DNA of 22,565 bases from the NCBI GenBank assembly GCA_035493895.1, contig DATJHM010000136.1, positions 1-22,565 on the forward strand, given 5' to 3'. Shown one piece after another: positions 7,326 to 14,172 of the stretch (the first letter of the stretch is position 1; every line of letters begins with the position of its first letter). Both the position numbers and the translations under genes were made by a program. Origin of the DNA: DATJHM01 sp035493895 (lineage in GTDB: Bacteria; Chloroflexota; Ktedonobacteria; Ktedonobacterales; Ktedonobacteraceae). Below the pieces are notes generated by a model. The model ran no database searches and had not been told where the DNA came from. It was given only the letters and a program-made list of their open reading frames with translations.

Positions 7326-8993
7326 ATGAAACTGAATGACTCGGGCGATTTCTGTGTGCTCTATGTGGAGGCCGATGACGACCGCGATTCTCTGGTGCAG
7401 GCTCTCTCAGGACAGAAAAAGCCTGTGGTGATTTTGCTGGCAGACCAGGCCCGGCTTTTTCGGAGTCCGGAAGATTTTAATGATCTCAAACATGTGAAAC
7501 GCCGCCTGGATGCGTCGATTCTGTTTGTGATTCCCGACAGTGAGCATCTGACACAACTGGCGGCCCGTCATGGTTTCCCGGCCTATCCCTCGATGGATGC
7601 GCTCTCGGATGCCCTGATGGTTGGTTCTGCCATTCGCCAGCGTCGGCCAACGGTCCCTCTCGCGCCTGCTGAGCCCGCTACTCCCTATCGCAAGACGCGG
7701 CCATTGACGACATCGCGCCCTCTCGTGGAGGAGCCCCAGTACAGCCAGACGTTACCACTGGTTGAGCCCCTTCCTGCGCAGGTTCCGCCTGAGCCGATGC
7801 GCCCGCGTCCGCAGCAGCCCCGCCACCGCTCACTGCTCGCGCTGGCTATCTTGATGCTGATTGCCCTGCTGGTCGCCGGTCTGGGATCGTTTATGGTCCT
7901 CTTTCGCGGATCTGCTTTGCAGGCTCCCGTAGCTTCTGCTCCGCAGATTGTTGGGCACGTCTCGTTTCTTAATAGTGAGCAGGTGAGTGCAAGCAGTAAC
8001 CAGGGAATCGATGATGAAGTCCTGGTCGATCTCTCTCTGCCAGCGCCTGCCGCGCACAAAAGCTACTACGCCTGGCTGCTTGGAGATCATGTGCAGAGCG
8101 ATATGCTGGTGATGTTTCTGGGCGCTTTGCCGTTGAATAAGGGGCGAGCCTCGCTGTTCTATCATGGAGATGCTGCGCACACCAATCTGATCATGTCGTT
8201 CAGTCGTTTCCTGGTGACGGAAGAGGATGCCGGAATGACACCGGTTGCTCCTTCGCCGGATCTGACGACGTGGCGCTTTTATGGCGAATTTTCGCAGACG
8301 CCTCTGACCACGGCGGGGAATGTGAAGGGGTATAGTTTCCTTGATCATCTGCGACACTTGCTGGCAGCTGATCCGACGTTGGATGCGATGGAATTGCCGG
8401 GTGGCCTGAATACGTGGTTTTACAATAATACCAGCAAGCTGCTGGAATGGACGACCAGTATGCGTGAGCCCTGGGAGGATAACAAGGATATCGGTTTTGT
8501 GCGTCGCCAGTCGATACGTGTGCTGGATTATCTGGATGGGGTGGCTTTTGTCTCGCAGGATCTGCCGCCGAACACGCCGGTTCTGGTCAATGCGCGCCTG
8601 GGCAGTGTGGGACTGCTGGAAGTAGCGGGACCGGGACAAGATCCGCCGAGCTATATCGCGCATATTGTGCAGCATCTGAACGGTTTGCTCCAGGCTGGCA
8701 AGTTCTCTCCTCCTCTGCGGGCGCAGGCGACGCAGATTGTGGCCGGACTCGACAATATTCAGCACTGGCTGGAGCAGGTGCGCAGTGATGCACGCCAGAT
8801 TATGCGCATGACGGATGCTCAGTTACGTCAACCAGCCACACTTTCTTTAATTAACGATATGATCACGAACGTCACGAATGCCTTTGCAGGTCAGCCTGAT
8901 CCGGTCACCGGCCAGATGCACGAGGGGATATCCTGGATTCACGAACATATGCAGAGTCTGGCAACCATCGATATCTCTCCATACCGCAAATGA
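7326..8993 (+). CDS. Single-pass membrane protein with RskA-like extracytoplasmic domain, 555 aa
   Basis: The cytoplasmic N-terminal domain (about 5-105) alternates strands and helices (CVLYVEADDD, PVVILLAD, ASILFVIPD, ALSDALM), Rossmann-like but not assigned. A Pro-rich linker (about 106-166) and one membrane helix (about 169-194) follow. Outside, residues about 207-320 resemble the C-terminal domain of RskA-type anti-sigma factors (VLVDLSLPAP, YYAWLLGD, LGALPLNKGRASLFY, FLVTEEDAGMTPVAPSP). The rest (about 325-555) is helical and unrecognised. GAGG lies before ATG 7326, 64 bp after the carrier gene, so the two are co-transcribed. No sigma factor gene is adjacent, so the RskA-like part may be a general outer sensing module rather than an anti-sigma factor. 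The similarity is judged by eye and is tentative. Confidence 0.75.
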   Translation: MKLNDSGDFCVLYVEADDDRDSLVQALSGQKKPVVILLADQARLFRSPEDFNDLKHVKRRLDASILFVIPDSEHLTQLAARHGFPAYPSMDALSDALMVGSAIRQRRPTVPLAPAEPATPYRKTRPLTTSRPLVEEPQYSQTLPLVEPLPAQVPPEPMRPRPQQPRHRSLLALAILMLIALLVAGLGSFMVLFRGSALQAPVASAPQIVGHVSFLNSEQVSASSNQGIDDEVLVDLSLPAPAAHKSYYAWLLGDHVQSDMLVMFLGALPLNKGRASLFYHGDAAHTNLIMSFSRFLVTEEDAGMTPVAPSPDLTTWRFYGEFSQTPLTTAGNVKGYSFLDHLRHLLAADPTLDAMELPGGLNTWFYNNTSKLLEWTTSMREPWEDNKDIGFVRRQSIRVLDYLDGVAFVSQDLPPNTPVLVNARLGSVGLLEVAGPGQDPPSYIAHIVQHLNGLLQAGKFSPPLRAQATQIVAGLDNIQHWLEQVRSDARQIMRMTDAQLRQPATLSLINDMITNVTNAFAGQPDPVTGQMHEGISWIHEHMQSLATIDISPYRK

Positions 8994-8995
8994 TT

Positions 8996-9050
8996 GTAGA
9001 GGCGGGGTTTATCTCCGCCTGGCGTCAGGTGGGGGCATTTATCTCCGGCC
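8996..9050. repeat. Two adjacent GC-rich palindromic repeats
   Basis: GAGGCGGGGTTTATCTCCGCC (8999-9019, quoted in part: GGCGG/CCGCC arms around GGTTTATCT) and GGGGGCATTTATCTCCGGCC (9031-9050) are two imperfect palindromes of the same type. They lie immediately after a stop codon in the operon gap. A related copy is at 10127-10145. They could act as mRNA-processing or stability elements. Confidence 0.7.
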
Positions 9051-9078
9051 AATTTCTTGCCGAGAGGAAGGTGTATTG

Positions 9079-9252
9079 ATGTCCGAAACACGTTTGCCAC
9101 AGGAACAACCAGGCTGTCGTTCAATACTGGTGCGCTTGATTTTTCGACCCACGAAAGAGAGCCGTCCCTGGCCTCCGCGCCGACCGCTTCGCCTGCTGGT
9201 AACGTTTACACGCACAAAAAAAGTCCATGCACAAGAAGCATTTGATAGTTGA
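9079..9252 (+). CDS. Small Arg-rich ORF, 57 aa, coupled to next gene
   Basis: ATG 9079 is preceded by a good SD, GAGGAAGG (9063-9070). The 57-residue product is basic, with a Pro/Arg-rich centre (ESRPWPPRRPLRLLVTFTRT), and has no membrane segment or known motif. Its TGA (9250-9252) touches the start region of the next gene (TGATG, then ATG 9267), the arrangement of a translationally coupled pair. It may be a real small protein of the operon or a short upstream ORF that sets translation of the following gene. I do not recognise it. A longer reading back to 8878 in this frame overlaps the previous gene and the palindromic repeats and is rejected. Confidence 0.45.
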   Translation: MSETRLPQEQPGCRSILVRLIFRPTKESRPWPPRRPLRLLVTFTRTKKVHAQEAFDS

Positions 9253-9266
9253 TGAGAGGGACCGCT

Positions 9267-10076
9267 ATGAGTAGACGTATGCTCTTGCCAGGTGTGCTCG
9301 CTTGCCTGGTACTGATCGGGCTGACTGCCGGGGCTTTTATGAACTCGATTCAGAATGCCCTGACTCTGCCTGCTCGGTCGCCAAACACTACGCCAGCACA
9401 AACCGCGCCAGGCAAGCAGCCTGCACCACCTACGACAACTTCTATATCACCTACGGCAACTCCCGCCACAATGGTGCAGATGCCGCAGAATATTCTGGCG
9501 CAAGATACGTTTCAACGCGCAAATCAGTTTTTATGGGGCACGGCCTCGGATGGTCGGCCATGGGGTGGCGATGCGAATGTACAAGCAAACATTTTTTCGG
9601 TACATGCCAATCACGGACAGATTATGAATGGCAACGGAACTTTTAATGCCCTGCTCGGTCCTCCCAGCGTGCCAAATGCTGAGGTGATGCTTGATGGCTC
9701 TCTCAGTCACTTTGATGGCACGGCCAATCTGGGTGTCGTTCTCCGTTATACTGATCCAAATAACTGGTATAAAGCTTTAATCGATGGCAAACATTTAATT
9801 CTTTTGAAGCATGTCAATGCGCAATCAACAACGCTTGCTACTGTTGCCTTTTCTGCTCAGGACGATCAGTCGTACGTCATGCGCTTTCGCGTCGTCGGGG
9901 CGATGCTCTTTGCTCGCGTCTGGCCCACGGGGACGACGGAGCCGACAAACTGGATGATTACCGCCGCCGATACCTCTTTTCAGACTGGTCAGGCTGGTAT
10001 CCGTGTCGTGCTTGAACCGGGGATGACGATTACTGTGACGTCTTTTGCGGCTGCCACCGCCAGTAGTAACATTTAA
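9267..10076 (+). CDS. Secreted or membrane-anchored LamG-like protein, 269 aa
   Basis: A Type II signal-anchor or signal peptide (residues 2-26, with basic SRR, then LLPGVLACLVLIGLTAGAF) is followed by a Pro/Thr-rich extracytoplasmic linker (about 35-72). A single beta-rich domain (79-262) follows, of the concanavalin/LamG-like jelly-roll type. It begins QDTFQRANQFLWGTASDG and includes LGVVLRYTDPNNWYKALIDG, a pattern common in these carbohydrate- or ligand-binding domains. I chose ATG 9267 because GAGAGGG lies 6 nt before it; TTG 9249 and ATG 9252 are in frame but have poorer sites. It is the fourth gene of the carrier-to-phosphatase run, so its ligand binding may feed into the phosphatase or RskA-like protein (inference). 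No catalytic residues are evident. Confidence 0.8.
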   Translation: MSRRMLLPGVLACLVLIGLTAGAFMNSIQNALTLPARSPNTTPAQTAPGKQPAPPTTTSISPTATPATMVQMPQNILAQDTFQRANQFLWGTASDGRPWGGDANVQANIFSVHANHGQIMNGNGTFNALLGPPSVPNAEVMLDGSLSHFDGTANLGVVLRYTDPNNWYKALIDGKHLILLKHVNAQSTTLATVAFSAQDDQSYVMRFRVVGAMLFARVWPTGTTEPTNWMITAADTSFQTGQAGIRVVLEPGMTITVTSFAAATASSNI

Positions 10077-10126
10077 ATGAATAAGCGTGTAATCTTTTTA
10101 TCTATGCTCAAATTGCCTGTTGTATG

Positions 10127-10145
10127 GTGGAGTATATCTCCGCCT
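10127..10145. repeat. Palindromic repeat before the phosphatase gene
   Basis: GGTGGAGTATATCTCCGCC carries a GGAG-TATAT-CTCC core. It aligns with the 8996-9020 copy (shared TATCTCCGCCT), and both stand in intergenic gaps of the same operon shortly before a gene. Confidence 0.6.
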
Positions 10146-10167
10146 CAGGATAGAAGGATGGTGTGTT

Positions 10168-11895
10168 ATGGTTGAATGGTTTGTTGATACGTACAACAAT
10201 AATCGCTGGTTCAGGCTGCTGGCCGGTGCCGCTCTCTGCGTGAGTGCGGGACTCCTGCTCTGGGCTTCGGGTGGCTTCCCGCCCTGGGCCTGGCGTTTCC
10301 TGTTCCAGGTGCTTGGCCAGTTCCCCGCTTTATGGGGAGCACACGGCGCGGCCATGCTCGTCCCTCTTCTGGGATTGATCCTTCTCTCACTGGCCCTGTT
10401 TATTCTCTGGGCAGTACTCTTGCTCAGCGCCGTGACGATGGTGCAGCACTGGTGGCACGACTATCATGCTCGTCAGCACTTTTCAGAAGATCTCCACGAA
10501 GCTGAGCAAATGGCCGAGCAGATGGTCTGGCAGGAGGTCGCTCGCCAGGCTCAGCCAGCTGAGAAGGCGGCTTTTCAGGCCCAGTGGCAGCCTCAGGTGG
10601 AACGACAGCCCCGAACAGCACCATTAATGCAGCCGCCTCGCGTAGCACAACAATTGCCTGAGCACGCTCGAACAGCGCCATTGATGCCGCCGCCTGAGCA
10701 CGCTCAAACTGTGCCCCTCATGTCACAGAATGAGCAGGCGCAGCAGGCGCAACAGGGACAGCAGCCGTATGCCGTTGCACGCGCCTCGCGTCCGGCTCGT
10801 GCCGCTGTGGGTGGAGCTTCTGTCTCGACGTATACGCAGAGCCGACCCTCCGTTCCACCTCGCCCTCGCCCGGCTGCTACGACGGGAAATTTAGCGCCGT
10901 ACCGCGAGCCATTGCGTCTCGTTCCGCGCGAGCCGGAGCCAATCGTTGAGCCAGAGCCGGAGCTGGATTATGAGACGCTGTTTGAGATTGAACATCCACT
11001 GATCGAGACCACGCAGCCCCGGTTGCTGCATTCTGCTCCTCTGGAAGACGTGCATACTGATACGTTGCAAGAGGAGGCGCATACTGAGGAACTGGAGTCC
11101 GCGCTCCGTCTGGTTGTTGGTATTGGCCTTGATCCAGGCATTGCGCGCAAGCACAAGCCGAATGAGGATAATCTTTTTGCCATTCAGGCCATGCGCGCCG
11201 GGAAAAATGGTCCGCACCCGGTCGGTCTCTTCGTGGTTGCGGATGGGATGGGGGGCCATGCCGATGGTCAGGAAGCCAGCCGACTCGCCATTCAGGTGAT
11301 CAGTGATGCGATCGTCCCCGCGCTGCTCCAGGTGGAAGCCGACGAGGATAGTTTCGCCAATCTCTTGAAAGAAGGCGTGCACCGGGCCAATCTTGCGCTG
11401 TATCGCCGCAATCGCGAGCAGCCCGAAATGATGGGCACGACGTTGACGGCCACGCTCGTGGTCGATGATCAAGCCTATATTGCCAATGTTGGCGATAGCC
11501 GCACCTATCTCTATCGTCCTCTGGAAGGGCTCAAGCAGGTGACGCGTGACCATTCGCTGGTGGCGCGCATGGTGGAAGATGGCGTGATTACGCGCGACGA
11601 GATCTACACTCATCCGCGAAGAAATCAGATCTATCGTTGTCTGGGCGAGCGCGCAACCGTCGAGGTGGATAGCTTCGTCATCGATCTCTGCCCGGATGAT
11701 GTGCTGATACTCTGCTCTGATGGCCTCTGGGAGATGGTGCGCGATGCTGCGATCCAGGATGTCATCGCCGCTTCCGCCGCTCACCCTGCGCAGATCAGCT
11801 CGATGCTGGTACAGAGCGCGCTGAGTCGTGGCGGGGCTGATAATATCAGTGTTGTTGTGATTGGCGTGGTTCGACCGTCTGAGGAGCAGTCCTGA
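10168..11895 (+). CDS. Membrane-anchored PP2C-family Ser/Thr phosphatase, 575 aa
   Basis: Metal-dependent (PPM) protein phosphatase that removes phosphate from Ser/Thr kinase targets. Two membrane helices (about 16-34 and 64-92) enclose a GGFPPWAW loop and match the C-terminal module of the carrier gene upstream. A cytoplasmic Gln/Pro-rich linker (about 100-310) contains three RTAPLM-like repeats (149, 168, 180) and an acidic stretch. The catalytic domain (about 314-570) has the expected metal-site motifs: NED (332-334), VADGMGGH (357-364), GDSR (442-445), SDGL (517-520) and GADN (556-559), so it should be active. ATG 10168 has AGAAGGA 9 nt upstream; a TTG at 10120 would only add codons read through the palindromic repeat. 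No kinase gene is visible in the window. This is the last gene of the operon. Confidence 0.92.
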   Translation: MVEWFVDTYNNNRWFRLLAGAALCVSAGLLLWASGGFPPWAWRFLFQVLGQFPALWGAHGAAMLVPLLGLILLSLALFILWAVLLLSAVTMVQHWWHDYHARQHFSEDLHEAEQMAEQMVWQEVARQAQPAEKAAFQAQWQPQVERQPRTAPLMQPPRVAQQLPEHARTAPLMPPPEHAQTVPLMSQNEQAQQAQQGQQPYAVARASRPARAAVGGASVSTYTQSRPSVPPRPRPAATTGNLAPYREPLRLVPREPEPIVEPEPELDYETLFEIEHPLIETTQPRLLHSAPLEDVHTDTLQEEAHTEELESALRLVVGIGLDPGIARKHKPNEDNLFAIQAMRAGKNGPHPVGLFVVADGMGGHADGQEASRLAIQVISDAIVPALLQVEADEDSFANLLKEGVHRANLALYRRNREQPEMMGTTLTATLVVDDQAYIANVGDSRTYLYRPLEGLKQVTRDHSLVARMVEDGVITRDEIYTHPRRNQIYRCLGERATVEVDSFVIDLCPDDVLILCSDGLWEMVRDAAIQDVIAASAAHPAQISSMLVQSALSRGGADNISVVVIGVVRPSEEQS

Positions 11896-11970
11896 ACGTG
11901 TGCACGGACTTCCCCTGACGCGCGCACGCCAGTCAGGAAATTGTGAACACTCATCAAATTTGTGATTCTA

Positions 11971-11979
11971 TGCTATACT
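11971..11979 (+). promoter_or_regulatory. Extended -10 promoter for the acidic small protein
   Basis: TGCTATACT is an extended -10 box (TGn plus TATACT at 11974-11979) without a recognisable -35. It lies about 80 bp before the start codon in a gap after the phosphatase operon, which fits separate transcription of the next gene. Confidence 0.45.
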
Positions 11980-12058
11980 GCCTGCTAGCCTCTGCAAATG
12001 CGGGCGAGAGAAAGCTGGGAGCATATGTCTCCTGCGGAAAATAAAAGGAAGGATCACA

Positions 12059-12379
12059 ATGGAATTTGATGGGAAAAATTGGATTAGTATGACGTGGGAA
12101 CGAACGTCGGTCCATTATATGAGCAACGAACCTGTACAGCCATATTTTGTGCAAAGTACATTCCAGGAAAAGATCAGTTGTAATATTCTTGATTGCGCTT
12201 ATGATTCAGATGCAAAGACCGGTCGTGTCTTCCTGATCTCTGAGGATGATGAGGATGATGAGGAGGAGGATGAAGGTCCCTGGAGCCACGAATATATCTA
12301 TAAAAGCAAGACACCTGTGATGAATACGCCCTATAATGGTTCTCTGAGTACTGTCCGCCTGCGCTTCTCCGGGAGATAA
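12059..12379 (+). CDS. Small acidic hypothetical protein, 106 aa
   Basis: Not recognised. ATG 12059 is preceded by AGGAAGGA at a good distance. The N-terminal part is mixed polar/aromatic (WISMTWERTSVHYM). A run of acidic residues (about 61-72, SEDDEDDEEEDE) divides it from a C-terminal piece with GPWSHEYIYKS. There is no signal peptide or membrane segment. The acidic run is encoded by a GAT/GAG-rich near-repetitive stretch that could vary in length between strains. The gene stands alone between an extended -10 promoter and a strong intrinsic terminator, which argues that it is a real transcription unit. Confidence 0.65.
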   Translation: MEFDGKNWISMTWERTSVHYMSNEPVQPYFVQSTFQEKISCNILDCAYDSDAKTGRVFLISEDDEDDEEEDEGPWSHEYIYKSKTPVMNTPYNGSLSTVRLRFSGR

Positions 12380-12402
12380 AGGGCGTTCTGCGCTTCTCTT
12401 TT

Positions 12403-12429
12403 AAAAACTCTTGTATAAGAGTTTTTTTT
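12403..12429 (+). terminator. Rho-independent terminator
   Basis: A 10-bp perfect stem, AAAAACTCTT (12403-12412) and AAGAGTTTTT (12417-12426), with loop GTAT, runs into a tract of eight T (12422-12429). It lies 24 bp after the stop of the acidic small gene. Confidence 0.85.
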
Positions 12430-12996
12430 GCTTTTTTGCGCCTGCTGAAAACTATTGCGCGTCAGGTTGAGAGAGAAAGTATGCTGAGATATGGTTCTAC
12501 ATGCTGGTTTATCCTGTCTCATGCCAAATATCCTCTTCTCTGCGGATAAAGTTTGCTTCAAGAATTGCTCCGAATTCCTATTGACGAATGCTCATCGCGT
12601 AAGATATCCTGTATACAAGCGCCGTTGCCAAATTTCTTTTGATCGAACTCCAATTGCACTACGATGTGTAGGTATCAAGGTATCTTTGCGCTGATTGCTT
12701 GCCTCATGTATGGTGGCTGTTTCTTCTCACATGAGCATGCCTGTCATACACTTCCGGATAGATATAGAAACTGCTTGTCTGTATCTGAGCCTTGTTACCG
12801 TTTCTCTCCTGTTTTTACGGATAGAGGTTAATTCGCCTCCTCGTTGCAGCGCTTTGCCTGTACTTGCTAGTGTATGAGCGTCTCGTTTTTGCGCCATACG
12901 CTTCCGATATGTTTGCCCGCTTTTGGTTCGTTTGCTAAAAAAAGATGCTGATAACGCGCCTGATGAAGAAGAATCATCACGCCTAGAAAGAGTACC
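12430..12996. other. Gene-poor region
   Basis: About 570 bp with no convincing gene. ORFs of 60-76 codons on both strands here have no ribosome sites and low-complexity or Cys/Ser-rich, non-protein-like translations. I see no clear repeat or operator. It may be decayed sequence or a long upstream region of the next gene. Confidence 0.45.
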
Positions 12997-13302
12997 ATGT
13001 ATCGCTATGATTTAACACGTCAGGGAGATTGCCTCCGTCTCTCGTTTGAGGCTGAAGAGATGGGGCGTGAGGCGGCACGTACCATGCCTCTTGCTGAACG
13101 TAGTGATGTTATTCACGCTCGCGCTCACCAGATCTGCGAGCAGGCTCTGGCTGAGGGTAGCCAGCTGACAAATGATCCCGCCGCTTATACGACTTCGTTT
13201 GTTGATGCCTATACGGATGCTTACTTTAGAGAGCTTGTTGCTCTTTTCCATAAGAATTTGCATTCTACTGTACGACGCCAGCCCGAAACTCATCCTTCTT
13301 GA
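12997..13302 (+). CDS. Hypothetical protein, 101 aa
   Basis: Not recognised. The product is largely helical and charged, with no signal peptide or membrane segment. The central part (about 40-90, with ERSDVIHARAHQICEQALAEG and FVDAYTDAYFRELVALFHKN) would form amphipathic helices. AGAAAGAG stands before ATG 12997. It is followed by a GC-rich hairpin with a T-rich tail, so it seems to be a complete single-gene unit. It lies upstream of an ECF sigma factor gene but is separated from it by that terminator. Confidence 0.6.
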   Translation: MYRYDLTRQGDCLRLSFEAEEMGREAARTMPLAERSDVIHARAHQICEQALAEGSQLTNDPAAYTTSFVDAYTDAYFRELVALFHKNLHSTVRRQPETHPS

Positions 13303-13338
13303 AGGGTGACTCTTGTTGAATATCTATAGGTTGTTTCT

Positions 13339-13374
13339 GCCGCCTGCTTTATTCCGGGCGGCCTGGTACTTTTT
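13339..13374 (+). terminator. Probable rho-independent terminator
   Basis: GCCGCC (13339-13344) pairs with GGCGGC (13357-13362), followed within 8 nt by TTTTT (13370-13374) and a pyrimidine tract. It is positioned 36 bp after the stop of the 101-aa gene. Confidence 0.6.
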
Positions 13375-13620
13375 CTCTCTTTCGTGCTGCATGTAACAAT
13401 TTCGATCACGATACGACTTCTAAGATGGATGGGGTACAGGATGCAGCCACAACGATATTATGCAGCCTGCGGAACGGTTGCGCGTGATTGATGCTATGCC
13501 CTCAAACTTGCCCTCTGCATTGTACCTCTATCCGTCTGCTCTAAAAAGCACATCCGGCCTTCGGTTTTACAGCCTTGTTGCCGACTGACCGACAACACTA
13601 CTACTGAGATTGAGTATGTG
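13375..13620. other. Upstream region of the ECF sigma gene
   Basis: No gene is seen. TGTAAC at 13392-13397 with CGAC at 13414-13417 (16-bp spacer) is a loose match to ECF-type promoter layout (AAC -35, CG-rich -10) and could be an autoregulated promoter about 200 bp before the sigma gene. This is weak, by-eye evidence. Confidence 0.25.
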
Positions 13621-14172
13621 ATGCAACAACAGCGGATGCGACCCATCCTTGACGGTTCACCACTTGCCCTGCTCTATGAGCGAGATGCTCTGACGATCTT
13701 TACGTATATTGTACGCCGCGTCTCTGTACGTGAGGATGCGGAGGATATCTTACTGGAAGTCTTTTTGGCTGCGCTCGAACAGGAGACGCTGGCGGATTTA
13801 CATGCGGAAAAACAGCGTGCCTGGTTGCTTCGCGTGGCTCATAATAAGGTGATTGATCATTTGCGCTATCAGCAGCGGCGTAGTATTGTGCCGCTGGAAA
13901 CGGTCTCCGAAACGCTCTATGCTCATGAGGAGAATGAGCCCGATGTTCTGCTGCTCGCACAGGAAGAATACGCACAACTTCGCTCGCATGTCGAGCAGCT
14001 ACCCGCTCTGCAACAGGAGGTGATTCGCCTCCGCTTCTCTGCTGGCTTACATTATCACGAGATTGCTCGTTTGCTCAATAAACGCGAGGGTGCGGTGCGA
14101 GTCTTACTCTCGCGTGCACTTGGCCTTTTGCGTACTATTTATCGACGTTCCAGGGAGGACAGAACTGTATGA
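13621..14172 (+). CDS. ECF-type RNA polymerase sigma factor, 183 aa
   Basis: Alternative sigma factor of the sigma-70 ECF group with only regions 2 and 4. Region 2 spans about 15-85: FTYIVRRVSVREDAEDILLEVFLAAL, then AWLLRVAHNKVIDHLRYQQRR, the -10-binding part. Region 4 spans about 115-172: LPALQQEVIRLRFSAGLHYHEIARLLNKREGAVRVLLSRALGLLR, the helix-turn-helix for the -35. The length is typical. ATG 13621 is preferred over GTG 13618 and has only a weak GAG-rich upstream site. The stop overlaps the next start as ATGA, typical of sigma/anti-sigma pairs, so its activity is probably held by the downstream membrane protein. The signal is unknown. Confidence 0.93.
   Translation: MQQQRMRPILDGSPLALLYERDALTIFTYIVRRVSVREDAEDILLEVFLAALEQETLADLHAEKQRAWLLRVAHNKVIDHLRYQQRRSIVPLETVSETLYAHEENEPDVLLLAQEEYAQLRSHVEQLPALQQEVIRLRFSAGLHYHEIARLLNKREGAVRVLLSRALGLLRTIYRRSREDRTV

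Noticed and set aside
10120..10167. TTG start 48 bp upstream for the PP2C gene
   Set aside because: The extra residues are a read-through of the palindromic repeat, and ATG 10168 has a good SD (AGAAGGA).
12240..12270. GAT/GAG run considered as a microsatellite
   Set aside because: It is imperfect and codes in frame for an acidic stretch of the small protein. Noted there instead of as a separate repeat.
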